From an uncultured Collinsella sp. (GTDB lineage Bacteria > Actinomycetota > Coriobacteriia > Coriobacteriales > Coriobacteriaceae): 6,275 nt of DNA. Position 1 is the first letter of the stretch. Each line of letters starts with the position of its first letter. Of this stretch, positions 1-5,700 are shown in pieces. The notes under the pieces were generated by a model. The model did no database searches and had not been told where the DNA came from. It worked only from the letters and a program-made list of their open reading frames with translations. The stretch spans positions 1 to 6,275 of the forward strand of contig USNX01000082.1 of NCBI GenBank assembly GCA_900556205.1. The letters run 5' to 3'. The position numbers were made by a program, and so were the translations under genes.

Positions 1-75
1 GAAGTGATGCCGGCGCGGGATGAATGCTCGCACAGACACAAGTTACGATGAGGCGCAGACGCGATACGGACACGG

Positions 76-110
76 GCAAATAACGGGGTGCAGCTCACAC
101 TCGCGCCCCG
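76..110 (-). terminator. Weak intrinsic terminator after the 149-aa membrane protein gene
   Basis: Bases 84-91 pair with 103-110 as an 8-bp stem with one G-T pair and an 11-base loop. Read on the minus strand, the stem is followed at once by TTATTT, a short and broken T-tract. It lies about 20 bases past the stop of the 149-residue gene, where a terminator would be expected. On the plus strand the downstream bases are only moderately T-rich, so the minus orientation is preferred. The interrupted T-run keeps confidence modest. Confidence 0.4.
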
Positions 111-132
111 CTCGCTGCTTTATTGCCGTGAA

Positions 133-582
133 TCAGACGTCCGCATCGACATCGCCAGACTCCACCGTAAACGCTGGATCGGTGCTCACAAGATAAAATC
201 GGGTCACTTTGCTATCTCTAAATAGATAGAGCTGGCCCTGCTCGCGTCGGCGTGACATATACGCCACGTGGACCGTACCGAATTCTTCGCCGTTTTCCTT
301 CTTTAATATCAGGATGTTGGAGTCATCCGTACGCTTAAACTGCCCGTCAACGCAGCTGCCGTCTTTGTCGACCAGTTGCCACCGATGGTTATCCTCTTCA
401 AGAAAGGCCAGGGTTTCCAGACTCGTCTTGTCGTCCCGATAGTAACCGTCAATGGCAAACCCTTCGGAAGCGCATTCCTGCATATAGGACGTTTCTCGGC
501 TTATAGCAAACAGCCCTGTAGCGCCCAGGAGCACAGCCAGGCAGACCACTGCAAGGGTTATCGAAATAGCACGGCGACCCAT
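133..582 (-). CDS. Small membrane-anchored or secreted protein of unknown function (149 aa)
   Basis: I do not recognise a family. The N-terminus has a positively charged start (Arg3, Arg4) and one hydrophobic stretch at about residues 6-27, so it is either a single-pass anchor or a signal peptide. Cys14 is preceded by Val, which does not fit a lipobox. The remaining 120 or so residues should face outside and look beta-strand rich (alternating hydrophobic and polar segments around residues 43-135), with two cysteines (Cys37, Cys77) that could form a disulfide. The tail is acidic. The ATG at 580-582 is chosen because a stop at 604-606 closes the frame upstream and no other start lies between. 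No Shine-Dalgarno precedes it; a 12-codon leader ORF ends one base earlier and may supply ribosomes by coupling. Codons such as CTA and AGA, rare in the two large neighbouring genes, occur here, hinting at different ancestry or low expression. A small lipocalin-like fold is possible but unproven. Confidence 0.7.
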   Translation of the reverse strand: MGRRAISITLAVVCLAVLLGATGLFAISRETSYMQECASEGFAIDGYYRDDKTSLETLAFLEEDNHRWQLVDKDGSCVDGQFKRTDDSNILILKKENGEEFGTVHVAYMSRRREQGQLYLFRDSKVTRFYLVSTDPAFTVESGDVDADV

Positions 583-583
583 G

Positions 584-622
584 TTAGCCCAACCGATAGT
601 TGTTTAACGGAGCGCGAAACAT
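584..622 (-). CDS. 12-residue leader ORF coupled to the 149-aa gene
   Basis: An ATG at 620-622 opens a 12-codon reading frame (MFRAPLNNYRLG) whose TAA at 584-586 is followed by a single base and then the ATG of the 149-residue gene. It has a clear Shine-Dalgarno 8 bases upstream, whereas the downstream gene has none. The arrangement is that of a translationally coupled leader: ribosomes loaded at the strong site terminate and restart on the next ATG. The peptide itself shows no run of one amino acid that would suggest classical attenuation. An alternative is that 622 is the ancestral start of the 149-residue protein and one base has been gained or lost, because the two frames differ by one. 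Expression is not shown by sequence alone. Confidence 0.4.
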   Translation of the reverse strand: MFRAPLNNYRLG

Positions 623-630
623 ACCTGGAA

Positions 631-636
631 CCTCCG
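631..636 (-). promoter_or_regulatory. Shine-Dalgarno site of the leader ORF
   Basis: CGGAGG on the minus strand stands 8 bases before the ATG at 622. It is the only good ribosome binding site between the pseudogene and the 149-residue protein, so it probably decides how that protein is translated. Confidence 0.5.
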
Positions 637-651
637 ATATCAGGGGGGAAC

Positions 652-671
652 GTCGCCAGCAGGCTGGCGAC
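652..671. repeat. Perfect 9-base inverted repeat (hairpin) upstream of the leader ORF
   Basis: GTCGCCAGC and GCTGGCGAC are exact reverse complements separated by two bases, so RNA from either strand could form an 8-bp stem with a 4-base loop. No T-tract follows on either strand, so a simple intrinsic terminator is unlikely. It sits about 30 bases upstream of the leader ORF start and could be a 5'-UTR stem, a protein-binding palindrome or part of a dispersed repeat. Confidence 0.45.
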
Positions 672-773
672 AACTATATGTTTCTGACATCAAACCATAT
701 GGCTGCCACTCGCGGAGGGGGCATCGGCGAACAGCGTGTTTTCATACTCCATTGGTCAAACCTAAGCGCAGCG

Positions 774-1277
774 CTACAGCTCGTACTTGTACACGCGGTA
801 GATGTACTTTTCGGCTTCCATCTCGTAGGTGGCGATGGGCAGTCCATAGCGATCGTACTCGGCAAAGGTCTTGGCCATGCCCGATGCCACGAGCGTGCTA
901 TTCGAACCGCCGACGCGCTGCGCACTGCTCACATAACCCGAGAACGGCACTGCGATCTGGTCCACAAGCTCGTAGGTGCGCGCGGCCTCGTCCACCGTAA
1001 AGATGCGCCCAAACGAATGCGTTCCCTTGCTGTAGTCGGTCACCACCGCGGCGCCCAGCTGGCCCCAGTCGAACTTGGGATAGCGCTCGGTCGCACCAAA
1101 GTTGTTGTCGTACAGCAGCACCTGGTAGCGACCAATCACGGTCGTCTCGTCGTTTGGCAGATAGGTCACACTGTGCTGGCCTGCGTTGAGCGAAAAATCG
1201 CCTTGGGCCTGCAGCAACTTGTCCTCAAAGCCCGAGCCAGCCCATTGCCACTCCTTTCTATTTCTGGGTCCATCTTC
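774..1277 (-). pseudogene. C-terminal remnant of an aryl-sulfate sulfotransferase (ASST family)
   Basis: Intact members of this family (about 500-600 residues, six-bladed propeller) move sulfate from one aryl sulfate to a phenolic acceptor. The remnant keeps the typical end of the protein. It has a GQHSVTY block whose His aligns, from my knowledge of the family, with the transiently sulfated His436 of E. coli AssT. This is followed by a YDNN block, a PFSGYVSS block, and the closing segment SGMAKTFAEYD...EKYIYRVYKYEL ending at the TAG at 774-776. The two earlier His and the Arg of the active site, and the whole front of the propeller, are missing. The frame is open only from a TGA at 1278-1280, and the dehydrogenase gene ends 50 bases further upstream, so there is no room for the rest. 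The frame has no ATG or GTG start; the first possible start is a TTG at 1215-1217. A good Shine-Dalgarno with ATG at 1245 lies in the wrong frame. A deletion that removed about two thirds of the gene is the simplest explanation. A short expressed domain cannot be excluded but is unlikely to be active. Confidence 0.75.
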
Positions 1278-1331
1278 TCACTGCTGGCGGCCGAAAATGA
1301 TCCGTTTTCCTCCGACCCCGAGGGATCGTTC
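1225..1331 (-). other. Junction block between the dehydrogenase and the sulfotransferase remnant
   Basis: Directly after the dehydrogenase stop lies a GATCC/GGATC inverted repeat (1323-1327 with 1299-1303) enclosing a CCTC/GAGG pair, then an ATTTT run: at best a poor terminator. Further along the minus strand, AAAGGAG (1257-1251) stands 5 bases before an ATG at 1243-1245 whose frame stops after six codons (TGA at 1225-1227), out of phase with the sulfotransferase frame. The block looks like imported or rearranged spacer that forms the truncation point. Whether it is a dispersed repeat needs a genome search. Confidence 0.35.
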
Positions 1332-2291
1332 TTAGTACTTGAAGAAGCCCTCGCCCGAGCTTTCGCCCAGCTTGCCTTCGTCGAGCATTTTCTTGAGGAC
1401 GGAGGCCATGGCCTTAAAGTTGTAGGGCATCATCATCTTCTTGAGCAGCGGGCTCACCAGGCCCGGCACCTTCTGATACTGCATGACGATGTTGTAGGCC
1501 GTCTGGATACCCACCGTGTCGAATACGCGGAACGGGCCCTTGGGAGCGCCGGTGCCGCGCGTCCACGCGAGGTCGATGCTCTTGGGGTCGCTGACGCCCG
1601 AGACATACAGGTCAAGGCCCGAGAGCAGCCATGGCACCAACATGGAGTTGAGCAGGTAGCCGTTCTTTTCCTTGTTGACGGGCAGGGCAAGCATACGGAT
1701 ATCGTTAGCAAAGTCGACGAGCTCATCGAAATAACGCTTGTCGGTCTGGTCCTGAGCCATGACCTCGGTCATGTTGTTCTTCCAGATGGAATTGGCAAAG
1801 TGCAGCGACAGGTACTTCTCGGGGCGGCCGGTGTACTTGGCAAAGGTGCTCGGCAGCAGCGTGGAGGAGTTCGTTACGATAACGGTCTTTTGCGGGAGAA
1901 CCGGGGCGAGCTTCTTGTAGAAGTCAATCTTTGCCTGGGTGTCCTCGGCCATAGACTCGATGACCAGGTCGGCGTCGGTCACGGCTTTGGCGAGGTCGAG
2001 CTCCAGCTTGAGTGTGGAGTAGGCACGTTCGACGGCGGAGAGTGCCGCCTCCTTGTCGAAGGGCTGGCCGCTATCGGCGATACCGGCGCACCACTCGCCC
2101 GTACCGTCTGCCATGCCCTCGATGGCAGCGATGTACTCCTCGCGCACATGATCGATCTTGGGCTGGGTGCGGCCGATACTGCCCTCGCTGCGCAGCCAGA
2201 TCGTCACATCAAAGCCGCAGTAGGCAGCCTGAAAGGCAATCTGGCTTCCCAGCACGCCACCGCCGGCGACGCAAACGGTCTTGTAGCTCAT
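1332..2291 (-). CDS. 3-hydroxyacyl-CoA dehydrogenase, short monofunctional form (319 aa)
   Basis: It should interconvert (S)-3-hydroxyacyl-CoA and 3-oxoacyl-CoA with NAD(H) in the cytoplasm. Residues 4-35 form the first Rossmann strand, with the dinucleotide loop AGGGVLGSQIA (Gly10, Gly12, Gly15). A second signature runs through DLVIESMAED (108-117) and the TNSS segment (140-143). The catalytic pair is recognisable as His164 and Glu176, 12 residues apart like His158/Glu170 in the human enzyme, with Asn215 in GYLLN matching Asn208. The C-terminal domain ends in the family motif GKLGESSGEGFFKY. Length is normal for a free-standing enzyme. The segment LHFANSIWKNNMTEV replaces the usual LHFFNPVPxMxLVE, which marks a divergent subfamily, so substrate chain length is uncertain. 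The ATG at 2289-2291 has GAGAGGA 7 bases upstream and places the Rossmann strand at the very N-terminus. It is probably a single-gene transcript: a strong terminator closes the upstream gene, and no convincing gene follows downstream. Confidence 0.93.
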   Translation of the reverse strand: MSYKTVCVAGGGVLGSQIAFQAAYCGFDVTIWLRSEGSIGRTQPKIDHVREEYIAAIEGMADGTGEWCAGIADSGQPFDKEAALSAVERAYSTLKLELDLAKAVTDADLVIESMAEDTQAKIDFYKKLAPVLPQKTVIVTNSSTLLPSTFAKYTGRPEKYLSLHFANSIWKNNMTEVMAQDQTDKRYFDELVDFANDIRMLALPVNKEKNGYLLNSMLVPWLLSGLDLYVSGVSDPKSIDLAWTRGTGAPKGPFRVFDTVGIQTAYNIVMQYQKVPGLVSPLLKKMMMPYNFKAMASVLKKMLDEGKLGESSGEGFFKY

Positions 2292-2298
2292 GGGGCGG

Positions 2299-2305
2299 TC
2301 CTCTC
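2299..2305 (-). promoter_or_regulatory. Ribosome binding site of the 3-hydroxyacyl-CoA dehydrogenase gene
   Basis: GAGAGGA on the minus strand lies 7 bases before the ATG at 2291, which fixes the start of the dehydrogenase. Confidence 0.7.
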
Positions 2306-2367
2306 TTACGTAATTCCATAGATGTGTATTTATTCAACCGTAAGGAGGCCGCAAGCCGGGGGTGGGT

Positions 2368-2396
2368 TCTATAAACGGACGGTATTTCGCGGCGAA
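2368..2396 (-). promoter_or_regulatory. Candidate sigma-70-type promoter for the dehydrogenase gene
   Basis: On the minus strand TATAGA (2373-2368) stands 17 bases downstream of TTCGCC (2396-2391). The -10 matches the consensus at four positions and the -35 at three. Transcription would start near 2361 and give a leader of about 70 bases. The match is modest; a second AT-rich stretch nearer the gene (2320-2335) is an alternative. Confidence 0.3.
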
Positions 2397-2459
2397 CGGC
2401 TACATTTGTTCATTAACTCTCGATTTTGAGGCCATTTTTTGGCGCTGCTGAACCGCTGT

Positions 2460-2596
2460 TTTCGGAAGTGCGGGGAAAAATCGGGTTTCGCCGACCAGAT
2501 CGGCTTTTTTGACAACAAAACCGCAGGTCGCGGGAGTCTAACGTCTAAAAAGGCGGTGTGCTCGGGAGGTTCGCGTTTTTCACCGCACTTCTGAAA
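2460..2596. repeat. Imperfect inverted repeat pair, about 21 bases per arm
   Basis: The minus-strand reading of 2480-2460 and the plus-strand reading of 2576-2596 agree at 19 of 21 positions, sharing a core TTTTTC.CCGCACTTC.GAAA. The arms are 95 bases apart. The layout suggests either two inverted copies of a short dispersed element (REP- or BIME-like) or the base of a long structured RNA. The minus-strand segment GCGGTG at 2586-2581, inside the right arm, could also pair locally with CACCGC at 2558-2553, just before a T5 run, so the two folds exclude each other. Confidence 0.5.
2490..2510 (+). terminator. Terminator-like hairpin with T6 on the plus strand
   Basis: GCCGA (2490-2494) pairs with TCGGC (2500-2504) around a 5-base loop and is followed directly by six T. 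The first arm can pair instead with TCGG at 2481-2484. It has the form of a small rho-independent terminator, but no plus-strand gene leads into it, so it is either part of the repeat element or serves an unseen antisense transcript. Confidence 0.35.
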
Positions 2597-2648
2597 TACG
2601 AGCCCACGGAAGGCTATAGCAAGGTCATTTGCGCAACATATGTCCAGC

Positions 2649-2685
2649 AAAAACGGGTGGTAGCCGCTACGGCTACCACCCGTTT
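2649..2685 (-). terminator. Strong intrinsic terminator of the giant activase-reductase gene
   Basis: Bases 2651-2665 and 2671-2685 are perfect 15-base reverse complements around a 5-base loop. The core is a 12-bp stem of CGGGTGGTAGCC type, preceded by AAA and followed by five T on the minus strand. The hairpin starts 28 bases past the stop of the giant gene. It should separate that gene's transcript from the dehydrogenase. On the plus strand only three T follow, so the minus orientation is favoured. Confidence 0.9.
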
Positions 2686-2713
2686 GTCTCATATCTAGCC
2701 CATAGCAGACCAG

Positions 2714-5700
2714 CTACTTCTTAATGCCGCGCCCCAGGCGCTTAGCGACCGATGCAACGGCCTCCTCACTGGCAGATCCGCAGCTCGCACAGCCGTCGTG
2801 GGCACGCATCTGGCCGGTGACCTCGTCCATCGCGAGCGGCGCCACCTTCTCGAGCTTAAAGCCCTTGCCAGCGCGCATGTTCTCCTTTGCCACGCTGATC
2901 ATGAGCTTAATACGGTTGAGCTGGTTGACCTCAGACGCACCGGGGTCGTAGTCCACTGCAACGATGTTGCTCTCGGGGTGCTGACGGCGCAGCTCCTTGA
3001 TCACGGCCTTGCCCACCACGTGGTTGGGCAGGCACGCGAAGGGCTGCGTGCAGATGATGTTGGGCGCACCGTGGTCGATCAGGTCGAGCATCTCGGCCGT
3101 GAGCAGCCAGCCCTCGCCCATGTTGTTGCACACCGAAAGCACCGTGCGGGCCTTGTCGGCCATGGTGCCGATGCGCTCGGGCGCCTCAAAGCGGCGGGAC
3201 TTTTCGAGCATCTCCTCCACCGGCGTGCGCATCCAGTCCACGAGCTTGATGAGCGCCTGCATACCAGCGCGCGTGGTAGCAGAGCTTCCCAGCTCGTCCT
3301 TCTGCAGCTCGGCATTGCTCATGGAGTACAGGAAGAAGTCGAGCAGGCCCGGCACCACGGCCTCGCAGCCCTCGCGCTCGATGACATCGACCACGTGGTT
3401 GTTGGCTGTGGGGTGGAACTTGACCAAGATCTCACCGACCACGCCCACGCGCGGCTTGGTACCCTCACCCACGAGTGGCATGGTATCGAACGCGCGGATG
3501 GCCTCGCGGCACAGCTTGGTGTAGTTGTGGCGGTTGAACTTGGGCGCCAGCTTGCGGGCGCGCGCCATGTACTCCTCGTAGAGTGCGTTGGCGGCACCGG
3601 GCGTGGCCTCGTACGGGCGGCAGCGATAGAGCATCTGCATCATCACGTCGCCAAAGAGTACCGCGTAGACTGCCTGCTTAAGCAGCGCCGGCGTAATCTT
3701 AAAGCCGGGGTTGTCCTCGCCCAGCGCCACGGCCGAAAGCGAGATCACCGGGATCTCGGGGTGGCCGCTCTCGCGCAGGGCCTTGCGGATGAGTGCGATG
3801 TAGTTGGTGGCACGGCAGCCGCCGCCGGTCTGGCTGATAACCACGGCTGTCTTGGACAGGTCGTACCGACCGCTCTCGATGGCCTCCATGATCTGGCCCG
3901 TCACCAGGATCGACGGATAGCAGATGTCGTTGTTCACGTAGCGCAGGCCGGCCTCGACGGCATCGTGATCGGTCGAGGGCAGCAGCTCCAAGTTGTAGCC
4001 AGCACCACGGAACACCTCTTTGACCAGGTCAAAGTGGATCGGCGCCATCTGCGGGCACAGGATGGTGTAGCCCTCCTCGCGCATCTGCTCGGTAAAGGGC
4101 ACCTTGGGCCACGCGGTCGAAGCACTCTCGCGCTGCGCCTCGAACGTGTACTTACGGCTCGCGAACGCGGGGGCATCCGTGGAGGGCGCCACCGGCGCGG
4201 CATCGCCCTGCTCGTAAGTCTCGCCCGCGGCCGTAGCCTCGGCCAAGCGCTCGGCCTCCTGGTCCTTGAGCGCCGCCATGAGCGAGCGAATACGGATACG
4301 CGCGGCGCCCAAGTTGGACACCTCGTCAATCTTGAGCACGGTGTAAATCTTGCCGCTGGCCTCCAGGATCTCCTGCACCTGATCAGTGGTCAGAGCGTCC
4401 AGGCCGCAGCCGAAGGAATTGAGCTGGATCAGGTCCAGGTCGTTGCGCATCGTCACAAAACGGGCGACGGCGTACAGGCGGCTGTGATACATCCACTGAT
4501 CGACGACGCGAATCGGACGCTCGGGCTTCACCAGATGCGCGAGCGAATCCTCGGTAAAGACCGCAAAGCCAAAGCTCGAGATAAGCTCGGGCAGGGCATG
4601 GTTGATCTCGGGGTCGTTATGGTAGGGACGACCGGCGAGCACGATGCCGTGACCGCCGTGGTCCTCGACCCACTTGAGAGCCTCCTCGCCCATGGTCTGG
4701 ATATCCTCGTGGAAGCGCGCGTCGGCCTCAAAAGCAGCGTTGACGGCGGCATCAACCTCGGAGCGCGTGATTTTAGGACCGCGCACGCGACCGCGACCGG
4801 CCTCAGCATCGGCCACACGGTCGACGGCGAGCACCTGGTACAGGCGGCGCTTGAGCTCGGTCTTGTCGTGATACGGCACAAACGGATACAGGAACTCGAT
4901 GTTCTGCTCGCGGATCTCGTCAATATTGAGCGCCAGCGCCGTGGGGTAGCTCATGACGATGGGGCAGTTATAGCAGTTGCCAGCCGTCGGATCCTCCTTG
5001 CGCTCCCAACGCACGCACGGCATCCAGATAAAGTCGACGTCACGGTCGATGAGGTTCATCACGTGGCCATGGCTCATCTTGGCCGGATAGCATACGCTCT
5101 CGGACGGCATGGACTCGATGCCCGCCTGGTAGGTCTTCTTGCTCGACTGGTCGGACAGCTGCACGCTAAAGCCCAGGCGCGTAAAGAACGCGTGCCAGAA
5201 GGGGTAGTTCTCGTACATGTTGAGCGCGCGCGGGATGCCGACGGTGCCGCGCGGGGCCTCGTCGGGGCTCAGGACCTCGCGGTTAAAGAGCAGCCCGTTT
5301 TTCTTTTTGAAGAGGTTGGGGGCCTCGGTCTTCTGCTTTTTGTGGCCGGCGCCCTTCTCGCAGCGGTTGCCGGTAATGAAGCGCCTGCCACCGCCAAAGT
5401 CGTTGACGGTAAGCTGGCAGTTGTTGGAGCAACGGCCGCAGCGGACATGCTTTTGCGTCACGGTGAGGTGCGCGATGTCCTCAGCCGAAAGAATGGTCGA
5501 GGTGCCGTCGGCGCCGGCGCGATCGCGGGCGAGCAGGGCCGCACCGTAGGCGCCCATGCAGCCGGCGATGTCGGGACGCACGGCGTGAACGCCAGTGAGC
5601 TGCTCAAACGCACGCAGTGTGGCGTCGGACATAAAGGTGCCGCCCTGAACGATCACCTGGCTGCCAATCTCCTTGGGGTCGCGCAGCTTAATGACCTTGA

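Larger units (their letters stand above)
2292..2713. other. Long intergenic region without a convincing gene
   Basis: The 420 bases between the giant protein gene and the dehydrogenase hold, from right to left, the intrinsic terminator of the upstream gene, a block with inverted repeats and T- or A-runs (about 2430-2600), a candidate promoter and the dehydrogenase ribosome binding site. A minus-strand open frame of 107 codons (2692-2369) starts inside the terminator, has no ribosome binding site and shows no family signature. I read it as spacer, not a gene. No tRNA, known riboswitch core or mobile-element gene is visible. Confidence 0.6.

Noticed and set aside
1..75. Plus-strand frame open from base 1 to a TGA at 49-51, possibly the tail of a gene entering from the left
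   Set aside because: Sixteen codons with no recognisable motif, and two minus-strand frames are equally open; too short to support a gene.
376..687. Plus-strand 103-codon open frame over the 149-aa gene
   Set aside because: It is antisense to a better-supported gene and has no domain or ribosome binding site. It reads as a shadow frame.
652..692. Selenocysteine insertion at the TGA at 690-692 with the hairpin as SECIS
   Set aside because: The hairpin loop lacks the features of the bacterial SECIS, the peptide resembles no selenoprotein, and no homologue with Cys is known to me.
600..2321. Plus-strand open frame of 573 codons running antisense to the sulfotransferase remnant and the dehydrogenase
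   Set aside because: It has no ribosome binding site and no domain signature, and it covers two genes whose minus-strand frames carry clear family motifs. Long antisense frames arise from GC-ending codon bias. Its length across the junction is curious but not evidence of a gene.
2341..2348. Perfect plus-strand Shine-Dalgarno-like TAAGGAGG
   Set aside because: No plus-strand ATG follows at a usable distance, and the only nearby GTG frame has no support; probably accidental.
2490..2600. Riboswitch or T-box leader for the dehydrogenase
   Set aside because: None of the conserved cores I know can be seen, and the best promoter candidate lies downstream of this block, so it would not be in the mRNA leader.
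2369..2692. Minus-strand 107-codon open frame in the intergenic region
   Set aside because: The start lies inside the upstream terminator hairpin, there is no Shine-Dalgarno, and the sequence is made of inverted-repeat DNA with basic, low-information composition. It ends over the candidate promoter of the dehydrogenase.
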